A stretch of 64,000 bases of DNA from Clostridia bacterium (GTDB lineage Bacteria > Bacillota > Clostridia > Oscillospirales > Acutalibacteraceae), in NCBI GenBank assembly GCA_017430535.1, contig JAFRMR010000027.1:1-64000 (forward strand). The letters are read 5' to 3'. Positions 45,924 to 55,800 of this stretch are shown here, piece by piece (within the stretch, counting starts at the first letter, position 1; every line of letters starts with the position of its first letter). A program made the position numbers and the translations under genes. The notes beneath the pieces were generated by a model that was not told where the DNA came from, searched no databases, and saw only the letters and a program-made list of their open reading frames with translations.

Positions 45924-46931
45924 TCAATATTCGTCGTCCCAGTCGTTGTCTTCTTCGAAGTCCTTATTCATAACCTCTCTTACGGAAGCGATTATGCCGT
46001 TGGCATCAATGCCTGCATCGGCCATAATATCTTCCTGAAGGCCTATCATTGCAAAGGACTTGTGGCCCAGCATCTTGAAAGCGCAGGCCTTGCCGCTGTC
46101 AACAACAACCTCTGCAACTGCAGAGCCAAGGCCGCCGGTAACAAGGTGATCCTCAACGGTGATGATTCTTCTGGTTTCAAGCACGGCCTTGAGGATGGCG
46201 TCTCTGTCAATGGGCTTGATGGTGTGCATGTTGAGCACCCTTACGCTCAGGCCGTCGGCGTTCTTGAGGAACTCGGCGGCTTTCTTTGCCTGAGCTACGC
46301 AGGAGCCGCAGGCGATAACGGTGATATCGGTGCCCTCGTTGATGGTAACTGCTTTGCCTACCTCGAAGCCGTAATCCATATTTTCATAAAGAACCAGATC
46401 AAAACCGCGGTTGATTCTGATATAGAAGGGGCCTTCGGTGTTATAGGCGGCGTTAACGGCGTTTGCGGTTTCAAAGCCGTCAGCGGGAACTATAACGGTA
46501 AGGTTGGGCATTGCTCTTGTAATGGCAAGGTCGGTAATTGCGTGATGGGTGGAGCCGGCCTGGCCGAAGGAAGTGCCTGAATGGGTGGCTATGATTTTGG
46601 CATTGACATTCTGGTAGCAGATGTCGGTATGGAGCTGATCGCAGGCTCTCATTGAGGTGAATGCGGAGAAGCCGGAAACAAAGGGGATAACCCCGGCCCT
46701 TGCCATACCTGCGGCTACGCCGAACATATCCTGCTCTGCAATACCTACGTTAATAACTCTCTCGGGGCAAACCTTGAGAACGTCGCCCAGTTTGGTGGAC
46801 TTTGCAAGGTCGGCTGTAATGGCTACAACCTTGGGGTCGTTAAGCATAATATCCGCTATTGCCTTGCCGTAGATTTCGGCTGTTGCAACTTCGGTCTGGT
46901 CTATTGCGTTATAAACAAATCCGCCTGCCAT
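45924..46931 (-). CDS. Transketolase, C-terminal subunit
   Basis: 335 residues: pyrimidine-binding ThDP domain (AEQDMFGVAAGMARAGVIPF with the catalytic Glu; SFGQAGSTHHAITDLAI) and the transketolase C-terminal domain (VRVLNMHTIKPID, VEDHLVTGGLGSAVAEV). Works with the N-terminal subunit 2 bp upstream to transfer two-carbon units between sugar phosphates in the pentose phosphate pathway. Split transketolases are common in Firmicutes. The acidic C-terminus (EEDNDWDDEY) is unusual. Confidence 0.94.
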   Translation of the reverse strand: MAGGFVYNAIDQTEVATAEIYGKAIADIMLNDPKVVAITADLAKSTKLGDVLKVCPERVINVGIAEQDMFGVAAGMARAGVIPFVSGFSAFTSMRACDQLHTDICYQNVNAKIIATHSGTSFGQAGSTHHAITDLAITRAMPNLTVIVPADGFETANAVNAAYNTEGPFYIRINRGFDLVLYENMDYGFEVGKAVTINEGTDITVIACGSCVAQAKKAAEFLKNADGLSVRVLNMHTIKPIDRDAILKAVLETRRIITVEDHLVTGGLGSAVAEVVVDSGKACAFKMLGHKSFAMIGLQEDIMADAGIDANGIIASVREVMNKDFEEDNDWDDEY

Positions 46932-46933
46932 AA

Positions 46934-47812
46934 TTATTCAGCCTCCTTTTCTGCGCGGGCTACACGGTCGGCATAATACTGATCCAGCTCGGCCTTATAT
47001 TTTTCAAATGTTTCGTCATCAATTGCCATATAGTGGCAGTGATAATCGCCCTGAACACTGAGAAGGCCGGCGCCCTTGTAGGTATCCATAAGGATGCAGG
47101 TAGGGGCCTGAACCTCTTTGGAGCGCTCTATTGCAACGTCAATGGCGTCGCAGAGCTCCTTGATATTGTTGCCGTCAACGCAGATGGTGTTGAAGCCGAA
47201 AGCCGTGAGTTTGTCAGCCAGGGGCTCAAGAGCCATAACGTCTTCGGTGTTGCCGTCAATCATATTGTGGTTTCTGTCAACAAAAACAATGCAGTTGGAG
47301 AGCTTGTAGTGGTTCATTGTCATAAAAGCTTCCCAGTTGGAGCCTTCGTCAAGCTCGCCGTCGCCGGTTACAACATAAGTAAGATAGTCTTTCCCCAGAA
47401 TTCTGGCTGCAAGGGCGGTGCCGGCGGCGATTGATGCGCCGTGGCCCAGGGAGCCGGTGGAGGCGTCAACGCCCACAACCTTATTGGAGTCAAGGTGCAT
47501 ACCCATTTTTGAGCCGGAAAGGTTGAAGGTTTTAAGCATTTCGGGGTCGTTGAACCCCTTGTCGCAGAGTACGGGTGCATAGGCAATGGCCGCGTGACCC
47601 TTTGAAAGAATGAATCTGTCTCTGTCTTCCCACTTGGGATCCTCAACCTTTATGTTGAGATACTTGTAGTAAAGAACGGTAAGAAGATCCAGCACGGAAA
47701 GGCCGCCGCCCAGGTGACCGCTGCCTGCCCACACGGTAGTCTGCAAAGTGAGGTGGCGCAGCTCATGAGCTTTTTTCTCAAGGTCAAGCCATTCCTGTTT
47801 TGATAATGCCAT
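46934..47812 (-). CDS. Transketolase, N-terminal (ThDP-binding) subunit
   Basis: 292 residues. ThDP diphosphate-binding fold: VWAGSGHLGGGLSVLDLLTV, ILSKGHAAIAYAPVLCDKG, GSLGHGASIAAG and the cofactor motif GDGELDEGSNWEAF through VFVDRNHNMIDG. Forms the enzyme with the next gene. GGAGG precedes the ATG. Confidence 0.95.
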   Translation of the reverse strand: MALSKQEWLDLEKKAHELRHLTLQTTVWAGSGHLGGGLSVLDLLTVLYYKYLNIKVEDPKWEDRDRFILSKGHAAIAYAPVLCDKGFNDPEMLKTFNLSGSKMGMHLDSNKVVGVDASTGSLGHGASIAAGTALAARILGKDYLTYVVTGDGELDEGSNWEAFMTMNHYKLSNCIVFVDRNHNMIDGNTEDVMALEPLADKLTAFGFNTICVDGNNIKELCDAIDVAIERSKEVQAPTCILMDTYKGAGLLSVQGDYHCHYMAIDDETFEKYKAELDQYYADRVARAEKEAE

Positions 47813-47884
47813 GGTAAATTCCTCCTTTTAAAGTCTGATAAGCGAAAACCGCCCTCAATAGCCGATTACAAATCAGTTAAAATT

Positions 47885-47913
47885 ATTTTAACAGAGAAAT
47901 TATGCAAAGTCAA
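47885..47913 (-). promoter_or_regulatory. Transketolase operon promoter
   Basis: Minus strand TTGACT (47908-47913), 17-bp spacer, TAAAAT (47885-47890), about 75 bp before the first ATG. Confidence 0.7.
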
Positions 47914-47959
47914 CAAAACCCGCTGAATATTATGAAAAGAAATTATAAAATAAGCAAAA

Positions 47960-47987
47960 CCCGCCGGCGGATATCTCCGCAGGCGGG
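47960..47987 (-). terminator. GC-rich hairpin in the DUF4838/transketolase gap
   Basis: CCCGCCGGCGGA, loop TATC, TCCGCAGGCGGG with one mismatch. On the minus strand GTTTTG follows it, so it could end leftward transcripts of the DUF4838 gene (stop at 48103). The rest of the 290-bp gap shows nothing else. Confidence 0.5.
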
Positions 47988-48102
47988 AAAATCCATATAG
48001 TGTATTATAAAATGCAGATTTTCGGCCAAACAAAGTGATTATTTCTCTTCACTCGCAGGGATTTATGAGGAGTATCAACCGAACGGACAGCAGAATTATT
48101 TT

Positions 48103-49998
48103 TTATGAGAAGATTTTATACCACAGCCCGAAAGCGGAAAGGAGAGGAGTGAGCGCTTCAAGGATTCTGCCGAAGAAAAGCCGGGTCTGAGCGCCGGATT
48201 CATCGGCCTCATACATATTCCACTCGTTTGCGGGGGCATATCTTACGCAGATGCAGTCAAGATAATCGCCGTAGCCCCCTTCGGATATGGTCTGCACCCC
48301 GTGGGCTTTAAGGTCGTCAAACAGTTTTTGTCTTTCATTGTACCGCTCGGGATTCAGAAGGGAAAACTCGCTTTTATCCGTGCTTGCCTTCCAGAACCTC
48401 CAGGAAAGCTCGGAGCGCCTGATATTGTTTTTTTGCATATCGGTTTCAGCGGCTTTATATGCGCTTGCCCAGGCGGAATCAATGGCAGAAACTTCTGCAG
48501 AGGTAAAGTTCACGCTAGAATAAGGGCTGTCGCCTATACTGAGGTGCCCGTCATCCCCTCCTGCGTGCTCAATGTGTTTATCAATAACAAGCTTTATGTT
48601 TTCCCACCCGGGGCCGTAATAAGCTCTGAGGAAGCCATTCTCTTCGCTTTCAAGGTCGCAGTACGGGTTCTGAAGGCATTTTGAAATCATGTAGGAGCGC
48701 AGTTCGCCGAACTCCGTATCACAGGAGGACATATAGTAATTGCCCTCTTCATAAACGCCCTTTACATTATTCTCATAGAATACCTGAATATTTCGCTGTA
48801 TAACATCAAAATCGGGAAAAACAATGCAGGTGTTGGCGTAGTTTGTGGTGTAATCCCATATATAAATCCGCCTGCATATTGCGGACCAGTTTTTCAGGTC
48901 CTTCATAAGCTTTACATTGCGCTCGCACTTCGGGTTATCCAGAGCATGGCAGAAGCAGCACTCTATGGTACAGAGCCGCACTATAACATTATCACGGGGA
49001 ACAATATTTTCCGGCGCGCTCCTTGTGTACTGATAAGCGAAGGTATCAATTGCAACATTATTATAGCCGGCGGCCTTTACGGCATCGGCAATCTGATTTA
49101 CAAAATTCAGCATAGTTGCGGACTGAACGCCGCCGTGGGCTTTTTCAAAAGCCCTGCATTTTTCGCACTCGCAGTAATTGTAATTATCATTCTGAGTTAC
49201 GGAAACTATCTGCAGGGAAGCATCCGGGTTGTGTTTTTCCTTAAGCAGAGCCAGCACATTTTTTGTTGCAACGGCAAGCACATCCGGGTTCATAAGGCAG
49301 GGTTGGTCGGCAGTGCGTTTCCCGTCATGCAGGGCAAGCTGCTCCGGGTGTGAATCCGCATTGGCCGCAGTTTCGCAAAGGGTGCCCATTGTGTGGCAGA
49401 ATCCGCCTAAATAATTCACCGTGCCGCCGGCCTCATCGGGTATTGCGCGGTAAGTGCCGCCGGTAAGGCCGTTTGCCATGGAATATTCGGTGTTTGTGGG
49501 GCTCTTCCAGTCTGTATCGGTATATTCGAAGAACGGGTTATAGGAAACATCTGTGCCGGCGGGGACCGGAATTTCTTTAACCTCAGGCAGTTCAATAATA
49601 TCCGAGGTGTAAACCTTCCTTTTGCAGAACTGCTCTGCAAAGCGGTAAACCCCTGCCTGCAGACCTCTTGCGCCGGTGCCGCCGATATGCACATTACCTC
49701 CGGCAGCGGTAATGCGGTAGCCGTTTTCCGCCGTCCTGGTCAAATCTGCCTTTGAAGCCGAACCCACAGCGATATACTTATCCTCTGCGGAGGATACAAC
49801 AGGTATATCTGCCCCCAGAGCCTCCGAGAGCATCTCGCTCAGCCTTCCCGCGGCAAAAGTTTCATAAACGGATGGAGAAGCTGAAACCAGCACGCACCAG
49901 GTTTTATCAATATGAATATCATTATCCGCGGCATAAGCCGGGGCAATAAGCCCTGTGCAGATAACCAAGGCAATAAAAACCGATAATAATTTTTTCAT
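48103..49998 (-). CDS. Secreted DUF4838 protein with hydrophobic C-terminal tail
   Basis: 631 residues. Signal peptide 1-23 (LLSVFIALVICTGLIAPAYA). Residues about 45-150 resemble the small alpha/beta domain that precedes many glycosidases (ETFAAGRLSEMLSEALGADI, GGTGARGLQAGVYRFAEQF), followed by the DUF4838 TIM-barrel-like region (about 200-480: SVTQNDNYNYCECEKCRAFE, DTFAYQYTRSAPENIVPRDN, FENNVKGVYEEG-like segment). Probably a carbohydrate-active enzyme; activity not established for the family as far as I know. Ends in a hydrophobic tail (LEALTPLLSAFGLWYKIFS). No LPXTG. GGAGG-like site precedes the ATG. Confidence 0.85.
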   Translation of the reverse strand: MKKLLSVFIALVICTGLIAPAYAADNDIHIDKTWCVLVSASPSVYETFAAGRLSEMLSEALGADIPVVSSAEDKYIAVGSASKADLTRTAENGYRITAAGGNVHIGGTGARGLQAGVYRFAEQFCKRKVYTSDIIELPEVKEIPVPAGTDVSYNPFFEYTDTDWKSPTNTEYSMANGLTGGTYRAIPDEAGGTVNYLGGFCHTMGTLCETAANADSHPEQLALHDGKRTADQPCLMNPDVLAVATKNVLALLKEKHNPDASLQIVSVTQNDNYNYCECEKCRAFEKAHGGVQSATMLNFVNQIADAVKAAGYNNVAIDTFAYQYTRSAPENIVPRDNVIVRLCTIECCFCHALDNPKCERNVKLMKDLKNWSAICRRIYIWDYTTNYANTCIVFPDFDVIQRNIQVFYENNVKGVYEEGNYYMSSCDTEFGELRSYMISKCLQNPYCDLESEENGFLRAYYGPGWENIKLVIDKHIEHAGGDDGHLSIGDSPYSSVNFTSAEVSAIDSAWASAYKAAETDMQKNNIRRSELSWRFWKASTDKSEFSLLNPERYNERQKLFDDLKAHGVQTISEGGYGDYLDCICVRYAPANEWNMYEADESGAQTRLFFGRILEALTPLLSAFGLWYKIFS

Positions 49999-50075
49999 AC
50001 GGGCCTCCGGAACAAAATATCTTATAATCCGATGATATCAAAACAAGGGACGCCGGTCAAGTGAAAGAGCCCCGA

Positions 50076-50104
50076 TTGACAAAAAAGCAGGGATTTGATA
50101 TAAC
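50076..50104 (+). promoter_or_regulatory. Promoter of the 50206 gene
   Basis: TTGACA (50076-50081), 17-bp spacer, TATAAC (50099-50104). The leader of about 95 nt holds an ACCGG / CCGGT mini-hairpin. Confidence 0.7.
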
Positions 50105-50205
50105 AGAATTGCAAAAAAGCTGTAAATAATGAGACCGGTCTAAACCCGGTTTCCGCAAAAAAACAACGAAGCTCCGGCTGATAAAGCAATGAAAGGATGA
50201 AAGAT

Positions 50206-50601
50206 ATGAATTACTGCCCACCGTATTTTGAAAAGCATTCGGATATTGATTACCGGGCAATTTTTGCGAAAATTATAAATTCCGCAAAAGGCTGGTTTCC
50301 TGCAACCGGAACCGGAATTCTGCCCGATATTACCGCGGAAGCTTTCGAAAAATACGGCATCAAAGAATTTGCCGACTGGGAGTCGGCGTCACTGGATAAC
50401 GAAGCCTGGTTCGATATTATATGTGAAACATATATTTCGGCCAGAAAGCTCTATGAAAGCGACAGAATCGCAGAAGAAGACTATCTGACAGGAAACGTTC
50501 CCAATTTAATAAGCAAGAAGGTTCTTAGTGATATAGAAGAAACTCTTGTCAGTACCGACAAAGGACTTGCCGCCATTCTGTTAGGTAGAAGAAACGTTTA
50601 A
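50206..50601 (+). CDS. Hypothetical cytoplasmic protein
   Basis: 131 residues, acidic, mostly helical by eye, with no signal peptide, membrane segment or motif I recognise (MNYCPPYFEKHSDIDYR at the start; TSTDKGLAAILLGRR-like end). AAAGGA overlaps an in-frame ATG at 50197 but is spaced 8 nt from the ATG at 50206. It has its own consensus promoter and terminator, so it is probably a real single gene. Function unknown. Confidence 0.65.
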   Translation: MNYCPPYFEKHSDIDYRAIFAKIINSAKGWFPATGTGILPDITAEAFEKYGIKEFADWESASLDNEAWFDIICETYISARKLYESDRIAEEDYLTGNVPNLISKKVLSDIEETLVSTDKGLAAILLGRRNV

Positions 50602-50613
50602 GGCAAAATTCAT

Positions 50614-50644
50614 AAAAAGGGCTGTCGTTGACAGTCCTTTTTTC
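50614..50644 (+). terminator. Terminator of the 50206 gene
   Basis: AAAAGGGCTGTC / GACAGTCCTTTTTT around a GTT loop with one G-T pair, followed by TTTTC. Convergent with the small gene at 50648-50836. Confidence 0.8.
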
Positions 50645-50647
50645 TTT

Positions 50648-50836
50648 CTATAATATATCATCCACATATTCCGAGCCGAGGTCAAGGTAATCCTCAACTA
50701 TTGCCTCAATCTCCCACTCATCGCCGTCATCTATGGCGTCATAAAGCAGGTCGCGGCATTCCTCGATTTTATCTTTTGCCTGCCTTTTTGATAAACCGTC
50801 GCGCTGCATAAGTACCTCAAGAGCTGATTTTCTCAT
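50648..50836 (-). CDS. Small acidic helical protein
   Basis: 62 residues (MRKSALEVLMQRDGLSKRQA then an acidic helix ending in GSEYVDDIL). AGGAGG is spaced 9 nt from ATG 50836; the in-frame ATG at 50842 would be only 3 nt away. The N-terminal part looks like a small helix-turn-helix or antitoxin-like bundle, but no partner toxin gene is adjacent. It is upstream-adjacent to the lipase gene (30-bp gap) on the same strand, so the two could be co-transcribed. Function unknown. Confidence 0.65.
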   Translation of the reverse strand: MRKSALEVLMQRDGLSKRQAKDKIEECRDLLYDAIDDGDEWEIEAIVEDYLDLGSEYVDDIL

Positions 50837-50866
50837 AATCATTTCCTCCTTTTGCAGTTTTTATTC

Positions 50867-52027
50867 TTACTGGCTGTTTATATTCATTATAAGGTCAAGG
50901 TAAAATTCCCGTATGTTGTTATTGAGGAAAAGCCCTCCCATAAGGGACATATGGTCTCCCCGGTAAACGGGATAAACATTGAATACCCCTTTTACGGCTC
51001 TGCCGCCGCTGTAATCCCTGGACCGGGCGTTGAAGGGAGCCCTTGCGGATATTGTATTCACCATGCCGTCATTCGGCTGCCAGCTTTCATCGCATACAAC
51101 ACCGCCGGGGGTTGTGCCCGTGTATTCGCACATAACGGTTGCGGCGCCGGCATAGATGAATTCAAAGTTGCTTTCATCGCAGGTTGTAACCCCGTTTTCA
51201 TCCGTATCGGTCATACAGCAGGGAACGGAAAAATAGTAAATATCCTTTGAGTAGTGCCAGGTTTTTGTAAGAGCTATGGCCGGGTCAATATCAAGGTCAT
51301 AGGCGGCGCAGTCCTCTTTTGCTCTGCCGTCGGGTATCGGCCCTGCAATCCCTCCCACGGCGGCAACCACAAGCCGCTGATTAAGGGGGGCGATTTTTTT
51401 GGCGTTTATTACATCCTTGCAGGGTACGGCCGTGGTTCCGTTATACGGGGAAGCAAGGCCTGTTACGCTGTAAATCCAGTCACCTTTTCCGCCCTCAAAC
51501 AGGGGTGAGAGTTCCCCGGCGGGGGTGGCTTTCCTTTCCGCTTCACTGCCGTTCATCATAAGCTCAACCAGCTCAAGCATTGTAGCTCCGCCGAAGGAAT
51601 GGCCCATAAGGTTTATTTTATCCTCAGAGCTCCAGCTTTTCAGCATAGCTCTGCCTGTATAGTTTTTGCCGAATCTGGGGTGGTTGCACCGCTTTGAATG
51701 CTCCGCGCCGTAATCCACCCTTGTGCCGGTCAGCTGGGCGTAAGCCTCGCAGGCTCTGTCCCAGGCGCTGCCGTTCAGGGTAACGGAGGGGGCAACGCAT
51801 TCTATACCCCGGGCGTTGAGGTATTTCATCATATCTCCGCCCAGCACTCCCCAGTAGGGGAACAGATCATAATAAACCGTATTTTCACCCCAGCCCCCAA
51901 GGCCGTGGATGAAAACATAGGTGTAATTTGTTTTCATTTTATCCTGCTCAATATGCACCTCGGGAATATTTGCCCGGGGGCAGATAAACATAATAAAGGT
52001 CATTATAACCGAAACAATCTTTGCCAT
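50867..52027 (-). CDS. Secreted lipase, family I.5-like alpha/beta hydrolase
   Basis: 386 residues. Probable N-terminal signal/anchor (1-17). Strongly resembles Geobacillus/Staphylococcus-type lipases: oxyanion region VFIHGLGGWG, WDRACEAYAQLTGTRVDYGA, HPRFGKNYTG, nucleophile Ser144 in LMGHSFGG, SPLFEGG, catalytic Asp in the AAYDLDIDP region, NDGMVNT and catalytic His359 in RGDHMSLMG. Hydrolyses acylglycerols or other esters. Conserved Asp/His residues of the Zn site appear present (YGAEHSKRC). Own promoter at 52059-52087. Confidence 0.9.
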   Translation of the reverse strand: MAKIVSVIMTFIMFICPRANIPEVHIEQDKMKTNYTYVFIHGLGGWGENTVYYDLFPYWGVLGGDMMKYLNARGIECVAPSVTLNGSAWDRACEAYAQLTGTRVDYGAEHSKRCNHPRFGKNYTGRAMLKSWSSEDKINLMGHSFGGATMLELVELMMNGSEAERKATPAGELSPLFEGGKGDWIYSVTGLASPYNGTTAVPCKDVINAKKIAPLNQRLVVAAVGGIAGPIPDGRAKEDCAAYDLDIDPAIALTKTWHYSKDIYYFSVPCCMTDTDENGVTTCDESNFEFIYAGAATVMCEYTGTTPGGVVCDESWQPNDGMVNTISARAPFNARSRDYSGGRAVKGVFNVYPVYRGDHMSLMGGLFLNNNIREFYLDLIMNINSQ

Positions 52028-52058
52028 ATAATCCTCTCCCCGTTATTTTTACAACTAA

Positions 52059-52087
52059 AGAATATCACACCGCAAATAAAATGTAAA
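52059..52087 (-). promoter_or_regulatory. Lipase promoter
   Basis: Minus strand TTTACA (52082-52087), 17-bp spacer, TATTCT (52059-52064). Divergent from the TetR promoter. Confidence 0.6.
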
Positions 52088-52114
52088 TAAAATGTTAAAA
52101 GTGCCGTCGCAATA

Positions 52115-52143
52115 TTGACTGTTAGTCAGTTTTGGGTTAATAT
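52115..52143 (+). promoter_or_regulatory. Promoter of the TetR-MMPL operon
   Basis: TTGACT (52115-52120), 17-bp spacer, TAATAT (52138-52143). The -35 box is part of operator O1. Confidence 0.75.
52116..52128. promoter_or_regulatory. TetR-type operator O1
   Basis: TGACTGTTAGTCA, a perfect palindrome around the central base, overlapping the -35 box. The half-site TGACT is shared with O2; TGACTnnnAGTCA is typical for TetR-family sites in front of MMPL transporters. Confidence 0.75.
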
Positions 52144-52151
52144 ACCGAAAG

Positions 52152-52166
52152 ATGACTGACAGTCAT
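52152..52166. promoter_or_regulatory. TetR-type operator O2
   Basis: ATGACTGACAGTCAT, palindromic, just after the transcription start. The centre-to-centre distance from O1 is 37 bp. Two sites flanking the -10 box suggest repression by the gene that follows. Confidence 0.75.
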
Positions 52167-52201
52167 TTTTTGAGAAACAGGCAAAATACAGGATACAGGT
52201 G

Positions 52202-52813
52202 ATGAATATGACAGCACTTGAAGAAAAAAAGATACTGAAAAGAAGCAGAATACTTGAAGCGGCATCAAAGCTCTTTATGGATAAAAGCTTTGCCTCAACG
52301 GCGGTAGATGATGTGGTTAAAATGGCCGGCGTTGCAAAGGGAACGTTTTACCTTTATTTCAAGGATAAATACGATCTGCTGGATCAGATAATTTCATATA
52401 AAAGCGCAGAGGTTCTCCGGCAGGGAATAGCCCTTCTGGATGAAAAGGAGAAGGAAGCGCCCATGACCCTTACGGAAAAGGGACTTTTTATTGCGGACTA
52501 CACAGCGGATTACCTTGCAGAGCACAAGGACCTTGCGGCCCTTCTCAACAAAAAGCTTTCCTCCTGCTTCCGTAATTTTGCGGCAAGCGGAAATGAAGAC
52601 TTTTCCGGCCTTATGGATATGCTTACCGGGGAGCTTATAAAGGAAGGCTGCACCCGGGAACAGGCGGAAATTAAAATTTACCTTGTTACGGACCTTATCG
52701 GTTCGGTCTGCTGTGACGCCGTGCTCGGCGCCGGCCCATATACCCTTGAGCAGATCCGGCCGGAGATGAAAAGAACCGTAGCCGGCATACTGGGAGGCGA
52801 AATCAATGATTGA
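52202..52813 (+). CDS. TetR/AcrR family repressor of the MMPL operon
   Basis: About 203 residues. N-terminal helix-turn-helix (about 13-50: KRSRILEAASKLFMDKSFAS, VAKGTFYLYFKDKYDLL) and a helical ligand domain. Likely represses its own operon through the two TGACT palindromes upstream until a lipid-like or toxic ligand binds. AGGA is 8 nt before ATG 52202; a GTG at 52199 and ATG at 52208 are in frame. Overlaps the MMPL gene by 8 nt. Confidence 0.88.
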   Translation: MNMTALEEKKILKRSRILEAASKLFMDKSFASTAVDDVVKMAGVAKGTFYLYFKDKYDLLDQIISYKSAEVLRQGIALLDEKEKEAPMTLTEKGLFIADYTADYLAEHKDLAALLNKKLSSCFRNFAASGNEDFSGLMDMLTGELIKEGCTREQAEIKIYLVTDLIGSVCCDAVLGAGPYTLEQIRPEMKRTVAGILGGEIND

Positions 52814-55800
52814 TAAACTTGCCCGTTTCATAGCGGGGCACCCGAAAATAATACTGCTGGCTGCAAGCCTGCTGCTTATACCCTCGTTTTTCGGCTATAT
52901 CAGCACTTTTGTAAATTACGATATTATGTCCTACCTGCCTGAGGATATTGAATCCGTGCAGGGAGAGGCGATACTTGATAAAGAATTCGGCCTTGCGGCA
53001 AACGCCTTTCTTGTGATTGATGATATGAGCCCCAAAGATGTTGTGAAAATCAAGGGCGAGATTGCCGGGGTTGAAGGCGTTTCAAATGTTACCTGGGTTG
53101 ATGATATTGCGGATATAAGCATACCGAAGGCAATTCTTCCCGATGCGGTTACGGATATTTTCTACGCTAACGGCGGCAAATCCACCCTGCTGATGATACA
53201 GTTTGAGCAGGGCTCCGCCACCACCGCCACAATGAACGCCATAAAGGAGATAAGGACAAAGCTCAACAAGCAGTGCTTCCTGAGCGGAATGTCGGCAATT
53301 ATTACGGATACCAAGGATTTAAGCGATTCCGAAGCGCCCAAATATATTGTAATAGCCGTTGTGCTGGCGCTCATAGCCCTCTCTTTCACAATGGATTCCT
53401 TCGTGCTGCCCCTGGTGCTGCTTACAGCCCTCGGGTATGCGGTAATATATAACCTGGGCACCAATTTCTTTATGCCCGGCGGAATATCATATATAACCCA
53501 GAGCGTGGCGGCAATACTGCAGCTGGGTGTTACCATGGATTATTCCGTATTTCTTATGGACAGGTTCAATGAGGAGCAGAAAAACACGGATAACAGAACC
53601 GAAGCAATGGCAAAGGCGGTTTCCTCCACCTTCGTTTCCCTTGCCGGCTCATCCCTTACCACCATATTCGGCTTCCTTGCCCTGTGCTTTATGAGCCTTA
53701 CCCTGGGCCTTGATATAGGTATAGTAATGGCAAAGGGCGTTGTGTTCGGCGTAATAACCGTTGTGGTTGTGCTGCCCGCCTTCCTGCTTCTATTCTATAA
53801 TCCCATTTATAAATTCAGGCACAGGAGGATTATTCCCGGCTTCAGGCACCTGAATAAGTTTGTTATAAAGCACAGAAAGGTTATTGCGGTAATATTTGCC
53901 ACGCTGATTATACCCTCTTATATCGCAAAAAGCGCAGTGCCCCTTGATTATGTTATATCAAACGCCCTGCCGGAGCAGCTGGATTCCGTGCAGGCCCTTG
54001 GCAAACTCAAGGGCGATTTCAATATGGCTACCACTCATTTTGTGATTATCGATGACGATGTACCCTCAGGCAGAGTTTCGGAGATGATTGATGAATTTGA
54101 AGCGGTAGACGGCATTTCCGGTATCATTTCCCTTAATTCTTTCGTAGGCCCCGCCATCAGCGAAAATATGCTGCCCGAAAGCATAAAGCAGATTTGCTTC
54201 AAAAACGGAAAGCAGCTTATGATGGTGAATTCGGTTTACACCCCCTCATCAAATGAAGAAAACGCTCAGGTTGATGAGCTTACCTCCATAGTTAAAAAAT
54301 ACGACCCCTCCGGTTATCTTACGGGCGAGGGGGCAATGTCCAAAGACCTTATAACAGTAACGGATAAGGATTTCAAGGTTACCAGCATTATTTCCATAGC
54401 GGCAATATTCATCCTTGTTGCAATTATATTCAAATCCGTTTCAATCCCGGTAATCCTTGTGGCGGGTATTGAGCTTGCCATAATGATAAACCTTGCGTTT
54501 TCGCTTTTCACCGGAGCAAATGTTTCATTTATTGCGCCCACTATAATCAGCTGCGTTCAGCTGGGCGCCACGGTGGATTACGCAATACTTATGAGCACAA
54601 GGTTCCGCGAGGAGCTTAACAAGGGCCGCAATAAGCTTGAAGCAATGCAGATTGCCGCCGAAGCCTCGGATAAATCCATATTCCAGTCCGCCCTTGTATT
54701 CTTCTGCGCTACCTTCGGCGTTTACTGCGTGTGCAATATTGAGATAGTAAAATCAATCTGCTCAATGCTGGCAAGGGGCGCCGTGATAAGCGGGCTTGTG
54801 ATAATAGTGTTCCTGCCCGCCCTGCTTACCTGCTTTGAAAGCATAATAAACAAAACATCATACCGCTGGCGCACGGGAACAGTGAATAGCGAAAAATCCG
54901 GAGAAAGGACTGAAGCAAAAAGTATGAAAGCATCTTCCTTAATAAAAAAAGCCGTTGCTCTTACAACAGCTCTTATAATGGTTATGGGCTTCACCGCCTG
55001 CGGCGCAAAGCAGGATGAAGAGAATACTGATAATAAAGAAATCACCGCCGAGCAGCCTGTTTATACCGCAGAGCCCGGCTCCGTTTCAAAATCCGAAACC
55101 GTATATATCAATATAGATAACAGCGGCAAAACTCAGAATATCAGCGTAACCGACTGGCTCCATACAGATAAGGGCGAAGTCCGCGTAACAGATAAAAGCG
55201 GGATGAAAAATATTGAGAATATCAAAAGCGATATTCTTCCCGTTGAAGAGGGCGGAAACATCCTTTGGAATATGACGGAATCGGACCTTTATTACAGCGG
55301 GCAGACGGATAAAAAGCCCCCTGTGGAGATTGAAATAAACTACACTCTTGACGGCGAAAAGATTGCCCCTGAAAAGCTGGCGGGCAGGAGCGGAAAAGTT
55401 GAGATTGATATTAAAATGAAAAACACTCTCAGCGAAAAATTCAGCGCCGACGGCAATGAATCAAAAGTTTACCTGCCCGTGCTTGTGGTCGGCGGATGTA
55501 TCCTGCCCGAAGCTGAGTTTTCCGGCGTTCAGGTTAAAAACGGCAGAGCCATAGGCGACGGCACAAAAGAAATTGCGGTTGTTTTCGGTGTGCCGGGGCT
55601 CAGCGAGAGCCTGGGCCTCAAAGGGCTGGGGCTTAATGAAATAACCGGCATTGAGCTCGGCTCATCTGCAAGCATTACCGCAGATGCAAAGGATTTTGCC
55701 CTGGGCAATATGTATTTTGCCGCCATACCGATAAGCTCCCTTAATATTGAGCTTGATAATGACAGCTCAATTGATGACCTTAAAACCGTGCTTTCCGTGC

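Noticed and set aside
50648-50836. Toxin-antitoxin pair with the gene at 50206-50601
   Set aside because: The two genes are convergent and separated by a terminator, and neither has a recognisable toxin or antitoxin motif.
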